Assembly: GCF_003201865.1 (NCBI RefSeq)
Contig: NZ_QJJJ01000001.1
Span: 248,001-312,000, forward strand
Source: Methylobacterium sp. B4
GTDB lineage: Bacteria > Pseudomonadota > Alphaproteobacteria > Rhizobiales > Beijerinckiaceae
Direction of reading: 5' to 3'
Length of the DNA stretch: 64,000 nucleotides
Below are positions 8,341 through 15,975 of the stretch, piece by piece. The number at the start of each line of letters is the position of its first letter. The first letter of the stretch is position 1. A model generated the notes under the pieces. The model was not told where the DNA came from. It worked only from the letters and a program-made list of their open reading frames with translations, and did not search any database. The translations under genes and the position numbers were made by a program.

Positions 8341-9879
8341 TCAATCCGGGCTGGGATGAGCGCCCACGCCGTTGTCGAGAAACAGCCGGTAGGCCGTATT
8401 GTCGGTCTCGTCCACGCACGGGTAGCCGAGCGCGTCGAGGGCCGCGTCGAAGCGGGCACGCTCCGAGGCCGGAACCTCGATCCCGGCCAGCACCCGCCCG
8501 TAATCGGCCCCGTGGTTGCGGTAGTGGAACAGGCTGATGTTGAAGTCGTCGCCGAGGGCTTCGAGGAACTTCATCAGCGCGCCCGGGCGCTCGGGGAACT
8601 GGAAGCGGTAGAGCCGCTCGTCCGGCAGGCCGGTGGCGCGGCCGCCCACCATGTAGCGGACGTGGACCTTGGCCATCTCGTTGTCGCTCATGTCGGCGAC
8701 GCCGTAGCCGGCCCGCTCCAGCACCGCGATCAGGTCGCGCTTCTCGGGTTTGCCGCCGGGCAGGTTGATGCCGACGAAGATGCGCGCGTCGCTGCCTTGC
8801 GCGTAGCGATAGTTGAACTCGGTGATCGCCCGAGGGCCGAGGGCCGCGATGAAGGCGCGGTAGGCGCCGGGCCGCTCGGGGATGGTGACGCCGAGCAGGA
8901 CCTCGCGCTCCTCGCCGATCTCCGCCCGCTCGGCGATGTGGCGCAGGCGGTCGAAATTGAGGTTGGCGCCGGAGGAGATCGCGACGAGCGGTCCGCTGCC
9001 GGGATTCTCCGCCGCCCAGGCCTTGGCCCCCGCGAGGCTGAGCGCCCCCGAGGGCTCGGAGATCGCCCGGGTGTCGTCGAAGATGTCCTTCACGGCGGCG
9101 CACATCGCGTCGGTGTCGACGGTGATGACCGCGTCGAGATGCTCGCGGCAGAGGCGGAAGGTCTCCTCGCCCGCCTGCCGCACGGCGACGCCGTCGGCGA
9201 ACAGTCCGACGCTGGCCAGCGTCACCCGGTCGCCGGCCCGGATCGCCTCGGCCATGGTGGCGGCATCGTCCGGCTCGACGCCGATCACCTTGGTCTCGGG
9301 GCGCAGGTACTTCACGAAGGTGGCGACGCCCGCCGCGAGGCCGCCGCCGCCGATGGGGACGAAGATCGCCTCGATCGGCCCGGAATGCTGGTGCAGGATC
9401 TCCATGCCGATGGTGCCCTGCCCCGCGATCACCTCCGGATCGTCGAAGGGATGCAGGAAGGTCAGACCCCACTGCGCCTCGAGGCGGCGCGCCTCGGCCA
9501 GCGCCTCGTCGAAGGCGTCGCCGTGCAGCACCACCTCGGCGCCGCGCGCCCGGCAGGCATCGACCTTGATCGCGGGCGTCGTGCGCGGCATCACGATCAC
9601 CGCCCGCACGCCGAGCTTGGCCGCGGCCAGCGCCACACCCTGCGCGTGGTTGCCCGCCGAGGCGCAGATCACGCCGCGCTCGATTTGCTCCCGGGGCAGT
9701 GAGGTCATCTTGTTGTAGGCGCCGCGCAGCTTGAACGAGAAGACCGGCTGCAGATCCTCGCGCTTGAGCAGCACGGGGCGGCCGAACCGCTTCGTCAGGC
9801 GGGGCATCGGGTCGAGCGGGCTCTCGATCGCCACGTCGTAGACGCGGGCGGAGAGGATCTTCTTGATGTAGTCGGTCAC
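8341..9879 (-). CDS. ilvA: Biosynthetic threonine ammonia-lyase (threonine deaminase)
   Basis: Converts L-threonine to 2-oxobutanoate and ammonia, the committed step of isoleucine synthesis; PLP-dependent and cytosolic. The 512-residue length equals the long biosynthetic form. The PLP lysine is Lys50 in SFKLRGAYNKM; the phosphate-binding glycine loop is VPIGGGGLAAG (about 175-185); SSGANLNFDRLR follows. The C-terminal third holds two ACT-like regulatory modules (about 335-405 and 425-500, LYRFQFPERPGALMKFLEALG), which in this family mediate feedback by isoleucine and valine. The start codon is GTG (VTDYIKKIL). Confidence 0.95.
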   Translation of the reverse strand: MTDYIKKILSARVYDVAIESPLDPMPRLTKRFGRPVLLKREDLQPVFSFKLRGAYNKMTSLPREQIERGVICASAGNHAQGVALAAAKLGVRAVIVMPRTTPAIKVDACRARGAEVVLHGDAFDEALAEARRLEAQWGLTFLHPFDDPEVIAGQGTIGMEILHQHSGPIEAIFVPIGGGGLAAGVATFVKYLRPETKVIGVEPDDAATMAEAIRAGDRVTLASVGLFADGVAVRQAGEETFRLCREHLDAVITVDTDAMCAAVKDIFDDTRAISEPSGALSLAGAKAWAAENPGSGPLVAISSGANLNFDRLRHIAERAEIGEEREVLLGVTIPERPGAYRAFIAALGPRAITEFNYRYAQGSDARIFVGINLPGGKPEKRDLIAVLERAGYGVADMSDNEMAKVHVRYMVGGRATGLPDERLYRFQFPERPGALMKFLEALGDDFNISLFHYRNHGADYGRVLAGIEVPASERARFDAALDALGYPCVDETDNTAYRLFLDNGVGAHPSPD

Positions 9880-9971
9880 GGGCAGGCTTTCGGCCGCTTC
9901 CTCGGGCAGGGGCGAGCCCGGGACTTAGACCTTCCGCGGCCGGGATGCGAGGGCGGGGGCCGGGAGCGGCC

Positions 9972-10547
9972 TCACAACTGGATGCCGGCGTGAACCTGCG
10001 CCGGGTCGAGGGGGAAGGTGAATGCGGCGCCGATCCCGTCGGGGAAGGTCCGCACCACGCGGGCCGCGGTGCCGCCGATCGTGATGGGCGTGCCGTTCGC
10101 CAGGCCGTAATCGAGACTGAGTGCGGCGCCCGAGGCCGAGATGTTGATGAGCCGGCCCGGCAGGATTCGCCCGTCCACGAGGGTGACGAGCACGTCCTTG
10201 CGCGTGGGGCTGATCCGGGGATGGACCCGCGGGGTGTCGAGCGACGGCTCCTGCTCGCGCGCCAGCGCCATCATGGTGCCGGCAATCTCCGCCGACCGCT
10301 GCCGGGAGACCCGTACGCGGACGGTGAAGCGGTTCTCCTCCGTGCCGGTGACCCGGGCTTCGAGCAGCCCGATATAGCGGATGCTGCAGGTGAGAAGCTG
10401 ATCGATCTGCGGCGACACGGCCGAGCGGAAGACGATTCCGCTGCGCGAAATGTCCTGCGTCACCGCGTGGAAGTCGGGCTGCCGCCGACTCCAGCACAGC
10501 GCCGGAAGGATGACGGTGTGATGATCAGGGATTGTGCGGTCTGTCAT
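9972..10547 (-). CDS. PilZ-domain protein
   Basis: A 191-residue cytosolic protein. The C-terminal half, residues about 105-185, has the PilZ pattern: RISPTRKDVLVTL at its head, then GRLINISASGAALSL with the conserved N/D-x-S-x-x-G element, and GIGAAF. The N-terminal half also contains a PilZ-like TQDISRSGIVFRSA, suggesting a second, degenerate PilZ fold. PilZ domains bind cyclic di-GMP; whether this one does depends on the RxxxR motif, and RISPTRK only partly resembles it. A role in motility or surface polysaccharide control is inference. The start at 10547 is the first ATG giving a compact protein. Confidence 0.7.
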   Translation of the reverse strand: MTDRTIPDHHTVILPALCWSRRQPDFHAVTQDISRSGIVFRSAVSPQIDQLLTCSIRYIGLLEARVTGTEENRFTVRVRVSRQRSAEIAGTMMALAREQEPSLDTPRVHPRISPTRKDVLVTLVDGRILPGRLINISASGAALSLDYGLANGTPITIGGTAARVVRTFPDGIGAAFTFPLDPAQVHAGIQL

Positions 10548-10978
10548 GGTTCCACGTGCCGTCGTCCGGCGACACTGACGAAACATTTCTGAAGGGAGGC
10601 CGCACGGCATCCCTCGAATTTTCGAGTGTTTTTCGGGCGATCGGGGCGGCGCACGGCTTCGGCACGATCGGCGTGCCGTCATCATCCCTTCCGCGCTGGC
10701 ACCATCGAAGCGGGTTCGATCCGAGGACAGGGGTTCGAGAGGCGGAAAATGGTCTTTGCGAGAGGAAATCCTTCTCCGAATTCTCGATGCGGTCGGCTCT
10801 CGCTCTTCCGCGCACGTCGACGGCGGCGTCCTGCGATCCCCCCCGCATCGAGCGTTATGCAGCGAATGCAGGTGGGGTATACGTCGGTGAACGATCCCCA
10901 GGCCGATCGAGATGCGCGCCGCGTCCCACCGAGCGCTACCTGTTGTCAGAGCCTGCTTCCGGTGGGCATGGTCGGCCC
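10548..10978. other. Divergent intergenic region upstream of slyX and the PilZ gene
   Basis: About 430 bp without a convincing gene. It has short T- and A-rich tracts near 10610-10640 and 10740-10780. No paired promoter boxes or RNA gene could be assigned. A GGTTCGATCC string near 10715 resembles a tRNA T-loop, but no cloverleaf surrounds it. Confidence 0.35.
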
Positions 10979-11212
10979 ATGAGCGAAGTGCCGTCCGCAA
11001 TCCCGCCCGACCCCAACCACGACCGCATCGCCCGCCTCGAAATCCGGCTGACCGAGCAGGAGGCGGTGATCGAGGATCTGAACGCGGCCATCACCGCGCA
11101 ATGGGCCGTGATCGACCGCCTCAAGCGCGGGCTGGCCCGGTTGCAGGAGCAAGTCGAGGAGGCCGCCTTCCGGGCCCCGGGTGCGCCCGAGCCGCCTCCG
11201 CCGCACTACTGA
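10979..11212 (+). CDS. slyX: SlyX family protein
   Basis: A 77-residue protein made almost entirely of heptad-patterned helix: RIARLEIRLTEQEAVIEDLN, then AQWAVIDRLKRGLARLQEQV. It ends in the hallmark PPPPHY tail of SlyX. SlyX forms small coiled-coil oligomers and its cellular role is unsettled. The ATG at 10979 follows a GGTGGGCATGG context with a weak ribosome-binding site. The porin-like gene follows 46 bp downstream on the same strand. Confidence 0.85.
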   Translation: MSEVPSAIPPDPNHDRIARLEIRLTEQEAVIEDLNAAITAQWAVIDRLKRGLARLQEQVEEAAFRAPGAPEPPPPHY

Positions 11213-11258
11213 TGCGTCACCGCCGCACGGGCATGACGGGAAACCGGGAGGGGAAGAG

Positions 11259-11582
11259 ATGACGAAAGCGGCCATCAGGCTCGGCGCCGCCCTCGTGCTG
11301 GCTCTCCTCGGGCTGATTTCGCTGTCGGCAGTCGCCTTCGAGCGCGCCCCGCTGCCGTCGAAAGCGCCGATGGAGCCGTGTCCGCGGGAGGGGGCCGGGT
11401 TCGTTCGCATCCCGGGCACGACGACCTGCCTGCGCCTGTCGGGGCGCGTCGCCGCCGGCCTCCAGACGGGCGCAGGGCGGACGGCGGCGCCGGTGGCGGG
11501 GCGCCTCTCGGTCGATACGCGCAGCGAGACCGATCTCGGGCCGGTGCGCAGCTTCGTGCGGATCGACGCGGGCCGGCACTGA
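11259..11582 (+). CDS. Truncated porin-like exported protein
   Basis: A 107-residue protein with a signal peptide (LGAALVLALLGLISLSAVAF). The mature part, CPREGAGFVRIPGTTTCLRLSGRVAAG...GRLSVDTRSETDLGPVRSFVRI, matches the N-terminal strands of alphaproteobacterial general porins (CP.YG.GF..IPGTDTC...GRV). Those porins are several hundred residues long, while this ends after about three strands. It cannot form a beta barrel by itself. It is either a decayed porin or a small periplasmic or outer-membrane derivative with its own role. The start is supported by GGGAGGGGAAGAG. Confidence 0.65.
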   Translation: MTKAAIRLGAALVLALLGLISLSAVAFERAPLPSKAPMEPCPREGAGFVRIPGTTTCLRLSGRVAAGLQTGAGRTAAPVAGRLSVDTRSETDLGPVRSFVRIDAGRH

Positions 11583-11643
11583 CCGGCCTCCGACGCTCCC
11601 AAGGCCCGCCCAATTTGACCCTGGCGAAAGTCGAGGGAGGAAC

Positions 11644-12063
11644 TCAGTCGTCGCGGTAGACGCGCTCGCGGCGCTCGTGCCGCTCCTGGGCTTCGAGCGA
11701 CAGGGTCGCGATCGGCCGCGCATCGAGGCGCTTGAGGGAAATCGGCTCGCCGGTCTCCTCGCAGAAGCCGTAGGAGCCGTCCTCCAGCCGGGAGAGTGCC
11801 GCGTCGATCTTGCTCGTCAGCTTGCGCTGGCGGTCGCGCGCCCGCAACTCGATCGCCCGGTCGGTCTCCGAGGAGGCGCGATCGGCGATATCGGGATGGT
11901 TCTCGTTCTCGCTCTGAAGCGCCGTCAGCGTGTCCTGCGCCTCGCGCAGGATTTCGCTCTTCCAATTGAGCAGCTTGCGCCGAAAATACTCGCGCTGCCG
12001 CTCATTCATGAAGGGCTCGTCGTCGGAGGGCCTGTAGCCGTCCTCGATCGTGACCTTCGCCAT
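11644..12063 (-). CDS. dksA: RNA polymerase-binding transcription factor DksA
   Basis: A 139-residue cytosolic factor that binds the RNA polymerase secondary channel and acts with ppGpp to reprogram transcription. The coiled coil spans about residues 20-95, with the tip motif DIADRA (Asp58, Asp61, Ala63), the DxxDxA element used to sense the active site. The C-terminal globular part, GSYGFCEETGEPISLKRL...ARPIATLSLEAQERHE, aligns with the four-cysteine zinc finger. The four ligand positions here are Cys101, Thr104, Ser122 and Ala125, so zinc binding in the classical way is not possible. Single-cysteine forms are usual in alphaproteobacteria and can replace E. coli DksA (family knowledge). Confidence 0.92.
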   Translation of the reverse strand: MAKVTIEDGYRPSDDEPFMNERQREYFRRKLLNWKSEILREAQDTLTALQSENENHPDIADRASSETDRAIELRARDRQRKLTSKIDAALSRLEDGSYGFCEETGEPISLKRLDARPIATLSLEAQERHERRERVYRDD

Positions 12064-12255
12064 CGTCTTATCCTCGCGCTCCCTGCCGGTCAGCGGCGAT
12101 CGTCGGCGAGGCTATAGTCGAGCCGGGCTGCCTCTACAACGCGTTGCGGGCGCCTTGCACACTCTGAAGTGAAAAGCTGCCGCATTGCGGCACAGACGAC
12201 ACGCTAAGGTCGCCGTCCGACCGGTTCGAAGGCGGATCGGTCCACGGCCTGCGCC

Positions 12256-13287
12256 TCACCGCGCGGTCGGCGGCGCGGCACGCAGGCGGAGGACGGCGTC
12301 GGCGATCTCGTCCGCCAGCGGCCGGGCCAGGGCGTGCCGGTAATGGGTCTGGTCGAAGAACAGCGCGGGGTCGTGCAGGGCCGGCCGTTCGCGCCGCCCG
12401 TCGACGAGGGTGCTGCGCCCGTGACGGCGCAGGGCCGCCTCCAGGGCCGAGCGGCAGGCCGCTTCCGCCCGCGCCCGCGGCGTGCCGGGACGGGGGCGGC
12501 CCGCGGCGTAGACGGGCGGCAGGACCGCGACCAAGGCGGTGTCCTCCGGCAGGGTGGCCAGGGCCTCGCCGAGGCGAGCGGCGGCGGGAAAGCCGGGCCC
12601 GGCCCGGCCGGGCGCGGCCTCCTCGGGGGCCGAGGTTTCGCGGGCGGCGCGGAAGCGCTCCCCATCGAGGTCGCCCAGCATGAGATAGTCCGGCTCGTAG
12701 TCCCACCAGCCGTCCGCTCGGGCCTGCCGTCGGCGCGCGCCGAGCAGCCAGCCGATGCGGCCGACCACCTCCTGGGCCACCGGCAGGCGCAAGAGGCCGC
12801 GGGCATAGGCCAGCGGATCGTGGCTGTAGAGCCAGAACGGAAAAGGCTTGTCGTTGGGGAGCGCGGGATCGTCCGTGCACCAAAGGTCGTCGACCGAGAG
12901 GACCAGGGCCTTCGGCTGCGGATGGTGGCGCAGGAACCACGCCAGCAGGGCGAGCTGCTCGCCGGGGCCGGTCGCGGGCACCGAGAGCTGCACGAAGGGG
13001 ATGCCGGTGGCGGCGGTCAGCCGCGCGGGCTCGATGAGCTGGATGTGGGAATTGCCGAACACCGCGCCTTCGAAGGCCGGGTCGCGCCCGCGCAGGGCGG
13101 CGGCAGTGCGCGGGCCCTGCGGGCGCACGGCGCCGGCCGAGAGCAGCGTCGAGCGCCCGCTGTCGTAGGGATCGATCACGAAGGCGAGCGCGAGGTAGCC
13201 GGCGAGCAGGCCGACCGCGACCCTGACGAACAGGCGCGCGAAGCCCGCCCAGTCCCGCGTTCCGGCGCTGGCGGAAGGAGTCGCCAT
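12256..13287 (-). CDS. SGNH-hydrolase-like membrane-anchored protein paired with an MBOAT
   Basis: A 343-residue protein with an N-terminal membrane segment (LFVRVAVGLLAGYLALAFV). The domain behind it carries FGNSHIQLI, resembling the GNSH block of SGNH hydrolases and AlgX/AlgJ-type proteins, and near the C-terminus FFDQTHYRH, supplying an Asp-x-x-His pair. It follows the MBOAT gene with a 1-bp gap (TGA-G-ATG), so the two are translationally coupled. MBOAT plus SGNH-like pairs commonly transfer acyl groups to exported polysaccharide or other surface molecules, the MBOAT moving the acyl group across the membrane and the SGNH partner acting outside. The acceptor here is unknown. Confidence 0.7.
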   Translation of the reverse strand: MATPSASAGTRDWAGFARLFVRVAVGLLAGYLALAFVIDPYDSGRSTLLSAGAVRPQGPRTAAALRGRDPAFEGAVFGNSHIQLIEPARLTAATGIPFVQLSVPATGPGEQLALLAWFLRHHPQPKALVLSVDDLWCTDDPALPNDKPFPFWLYSHDPLAYARGLLRLPVAQEVVGRIGWLLGARRRQARADGWWDYEPDYLMLGDLDGERFRAARETSAPEEAAPGRAGPGFPAAARLGEALATLPEDTALVAVLPPVYAAGRPRPGTPRARAEAACRSALEAALRRHGRSTLVDGRRERPALHDPALFFDQTHYRHALARPLADEIADAVLRLRAAPPTAR

Positions 13288-13288
13288 C

Positions 13289-14662
13289 TCAGAACTGGAA
13301 GTAGATGAACTCGTAGTTCGCATCGTCCCCGATCTTGAGGAGCACGACGACGAACACGAGGGCGAAGGCGAGCGCGAGCCAGCGATTCGGCGGCAGGCGG
13401 TGGACCGCCGCCCAGGCGGTCGGGCCGATCATCGCGACCGCGGCGGCGATCAGGATCGTGCGCCACTTGAAGCCGGTGCCGGTGGGCGCGAGCCCGAGCA
13501 GACCCTTGTAGATCGCCAAAGCCGCCTCGAAGGAGGTGGCGCGGAACAGCACCCAGGTCAGGACCACGAACAGCGTGGTCAGCGCCCAGCCGAGAAGCTG
13601 CGGCATCCGCCCGCCCGCCCGGCGCCAGAGCACGCCCGCGCCGAGGCCGACGCCGTGAGCGGCACCCCAGGCGACGAAGGTCAGGCCGGCCCCGTGCCAG
13701 AGGCCGCCGAGCGTCATGGTGGCGAAGAGTGCGCCGACCTGGAGCGCGAGGCCGCGGCGGTTTCCGCCCATGGCGATGTAGAGATAGTCGCGCAGGAAGC
13801 GCGACAGCGTCATGTGCCAGCGCCGCCAGAAGTCGCGCAGCGAGGTGGCGCGGTAGGGCACGTCGAAGTTCTGCGGCAGCACGATCCCGAACAGCAGCGC
13901 CAGCCCCAGCGCCATGTCGGTGTAGCCGGAAAAATCGAAGTAGATCTGGAAGGTGAAGCCGAGCGTCCCCTGCCACGCCTCCGCGACGGTGATCGTCTTG
14001 CCGGCGGCGGCCGCCTGGAACACCGGGTTGGCGTAGGCCGCCAGCGGATCGCCGAGGAAGACCTTCTTGGCCAGCCCCACGGTGAGCAGCATCAGCCCGC
14101 GCCCGATCCGCTCGGCCGCGTCGGGCCGCGCGTAGGGGCGCTCCTCGAACTGGTGCATGATCTCGCTCCAGCGCACGAGCGGGCCGGCGAGAACCTGCGG
14201 GAAGAAGGCGATATAGAGGGCGTAGCGGGTGAGCCCGAAGGACGGGGCACGTCCCGCCCTCAGGTCCGTCAGGTACATGATGTGGTGGAAGGTGAAGAAC
14301 GAGATCCCGAGCGGCAGGGCGAGATCGACCCGCGGCAGGTCGAGGCCGGGAATCAGGTCCACGAGTTCGGTGAAGAAGCCGAGATACTTGAAGGCCGCCA
14401 AAACCGCGAGGTTTCCCGCGAGCGCGGCCGGGAAGAGCCAGCCGGTTCGGTCGCGCGGCAGGACCCGCGCCACCCCCCAGTTCACGCCGATCGAGGCGAG
14501 CAGCAGCGGCAGGAAGCGCCAGTCCCACCAACCGTAGAAGACGAAGGACAGCCCCGCGAGCACCGGCAGGCGCCATTGCGGCCGGTAGCGCTCGGCCGCC
14601 GCGTGCAGGAGCAGCGCGGCCGGCAGGAAGGCGAGCAGGAAGACGAAGGAATTGAACAGCAT
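13289..14662 (-). CDS. MBOAT-family O-acyltransferase (AlgI-like)
   Basis: A 457-residue polytopic membrane protein with about ten hydrophobic segments. It has the MBOAT hallmark regions: SFFTFHHIMYL, RDFWRRWHMTLSRFLRDYLYI and GGLWHGAGLTFVAWGAAHG, the last containing the catalytic His. Closest in style to AlgI/DltB-type enzymes that O-acetylate extracellular polymers. It is first in a two-gene unit with the SGNH-like protein. No alginate genes are nearby, so the substrate is open. Confidence 0.9.
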   Translation of the reverse strand: MLFNSFVFLLAFLPAALLLHAAAERYRPQWRLPVLAGLSFVFYGWWDWRFLPLLLASIGVNWGVARVLPRDRTGWLFPAALAGNLAVLAAFKYLGFFTELVDLIPGLDLPRVDLALPLGISFFTFHHIMYLTDLRAGRAPSFGLTRYALYIAFFPQVLAGPLVRWSEIMHQFEERPYARPDAAERIGRGLMLLTVGLAKKVFLGDPLAAYANPVFQAAAAGKTITVAEAWQGTLGFTFQIYFDFSGYTDMALGLALLFGIVLPQNFDVPYRATSLRDFWRRWHMTLSRFLRDYLYIAMGGNRRGLALQVGALFATMTLGGLWHGAGLTFVAWGAAHGVGLGAGVLWRRAGGRMPQLLGWALTTLFVVLTWVLFRATSFEAALAIYKGLLGLAPTGTGFKWRTILIAAAVAMIGPTAWAAVHRLPPNRWLALAFALVFVVVLLKIGDDANYEFIYFQF

Positions 14663-14934
14663 CGCGGCGCGGACGAGGCCCTTCGAGGATCACGGCGAGA
14701 TCGGCGCGCGCCCGCTCGCGCGGGCCGCCTTGTCGGGGATCGGGGCGGAGGCGTCAATCTCGGCGAGCGGTCAGCCCGAGCGGGCACCCGCATCGTGATC
14801 GCGCCCGCCGGAGGGAGGATGGCGGCTTTTTCGGAGGGAGCGAGGGAGACGAAGCCGGTCAGCGACGGTTCATCGAGGCGGACCTAACGTCCGGCATCGG
14901 CCGGATGGTCCGGCCCGAACGGAGAGATCGTACG

Positions 14935-15243
14935 ATGACGCACGCGAAGGCGTTCGCATTGGCTGCGGTGATCGCCGGCAGCCTCGGCGTGGCTGGAAGC
15001 GCCCAGGCCGCCCCTCTCGGCCCCCTCCCCCTCGCCGCCCCGGACTCCACGCTCGTGGAGCGCACCGCCGGCGGCTGCGGGCCGGGCTTCCACCCCAATC
15101 CCTGGGGCATCTGCCGCCCCAACCGCTGGGGACCCCGGCCCTATTGGGGCCGTCCGGTCTATGGCGGGCCCTACGGCTATTACCGCCCGCGGCCCTTCTA
15201 TCGGCCCTACGGCTACTACCGCCCGCGGCCCTATTTCTACTGA
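14935..15243 (+). CDS. Secreted GCG-CRPN-type Pro/Tyr/Arg-rich peptide
   Basis: A 102-residue protein with a signal peptide (FALAAVIAGSLGVAGSAQA, cleavage after AQA). After a short linker comes GGCGPGFHPNPWGICRPN, the GCG...CRPN signature that precedes low-complexity repeats in many Methylobacterium secreted proteins (family known by name only, no function). The remainder is tandem repeats of GYYRPRP with PYG spacers. The ATG at 14935 has GGAGAG 9 bases upstream. A surface or cell-wall-associated role is inference. Confidence 0.75.
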   Translation: MTHAKAFALAAVIAGSLGVAGSAQAAPLGPLPLAAPDSTLVERTAGGCGPGFHPNPWGICRPNRWGPRPYWGRPVYGGPYGYYRPRPFYRPYGYYRPRPYFY

Positions 15244-15286
15244 TCGACCGGGCCGGACCTCAGCGGGGCCCGGCCCTTTTTCGTGG

Positions 15287-15721
15287 TCACAGACCCCGCG
15301 CCACGTCGAGCTTGGCGAGTTCCACCGCCGCCCGCAATTCGATGTCGGCCACCAGGGCGTCGAGGCGCGGGTCGCCGCTCTCCGGCATCCGCTCGGCGAG
15401 GCGGCCGGCGATGGCCTGGAGGTCGCCCGTCGCCACCCGTCCGCCGATCAGCGCGGCCTTGAGCCGGTCGAGCCCGTCGAGCAGGTCGTGCCCGCGCTGC
15501 ACCGAGCGGCGGCGGCGCTCCCGCGGCGTGTCGGCTCCGTCCTGCTCCTGAAGGGTGAGGATCGCGTCGAGCCCGGCGAGCATCCCGGTCTGGGCGGTGC
15601 CCGCGGTCGCGGCCCGCTGCGGCTCCGCCCCTTCCGGGGCGAAGGCGCCCGGCGCGGCGGCCCGCCGGGGCGCGCCCAGCGAGGCGGCCGCGACGGCGGC
15701 GAAGCGTGTGTCGACGCGCAT
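15287..15721 (-). CDS. fliX: Flagellar assembly regulator FliX
   Basis: A 144-residue protein with the FliX pattern: MRVDTRF at the N-terminus, a variable Ala-rich linker, then LTLQEQDGADTPRERRRRS, GHDLLDGLDRLKAALIGG and a C-terminal helix ending VADIELRAAVELAKLD. In Caulobacter, FliX links early basal-body assembly to activation of later flagellar genes through FlbD and sigma54. It is divergent from flgI, the same arrangement as described in Caulobacter. It probably acts at the inner face of the membrane. Confidence 0.85.
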   Translation of the reverse strand: MRVDTRFAAVAAASLGAPRRAAAPGAFAPEGAEPQRAATAGTAQTGMLAGLDAILTLQEQDGADTPRERRRRSVQRGHDLLDGLDRLKAALIGGRVATGDLQAIAGRLAERMPESGDPRLDALVADIELRAAVELAKLDVARGL

Positions 15722-15813
15722 GATGGTTCGAAACCTCTGAGCGCAGCACCGACGGACGGCGAGCGCTGGCCACTCGAAAAATCGGCCGACAGGGTTAAGC
15801 GCAGGTAAACGGG

Positions 15814-15838
15814 CCGGCAGAAGCTGCCGGGCCGGCAG
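15814..15838. promoter_or_regulatory. Triple alternating CCGGCAG repeat between fliX and flgI
   Basis: CCGGCAG (15814-15820), AAG, CTGCCGG (15824-15830), G, CCGGCAG (15832-15838): three copies in alternating orientation, giving two overlapping perfect inverted repeats. It lies 76 bp before the sigma54-like site of flgI and about 95 bp upstream of fliX. The placement is like that of enhancer sites (ftr) for the flagellar activator FlbD; the identity is inferred. Confidence 0.4.
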
Positions 15839-15913
15839 GAAACGCCCGGCCGATCGCGATGGCCTAGCGCCTCCTGCTCAGTGAAAATCAAGGAATGTCA
15901 GTGCCTTGCCGGA

Positions 15914-15929
15914 TGGCACGACCCTGGCA
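15914..15929 (+). promoter_or_regulatory. Sigma54-like promoter of flgI
   Basis: TGGCACG-ACCC-TGGCA has GG and GC doublets separated by exactly 10 bases, as required for sigma54 (consensus TGGCACG-N4-TTGCA, one mismatch). The expected transcription start near 15940 leaves a leader of about 36 bases before the flgI ATG at 15976. Confidence 0.45.
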
Positions 15930-15975
15930 GGGGAAGAGCCGGCGCTTGACGCCTCCGCCGGCCGCCCGAGTTCCG

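Noticed and set aside
10709..10760. tRNA-like T-loop string GGTTCGATCC
   Set aside because: No acceptor, D or anticodon stem could be drawn around it.
15144..15240. Tandem repeats in the GCG-CRPN gene as a CRISPR-like array
   Set aside because: The repeats are in-frame codons for GYYRPRP and contiguous, without spacers.
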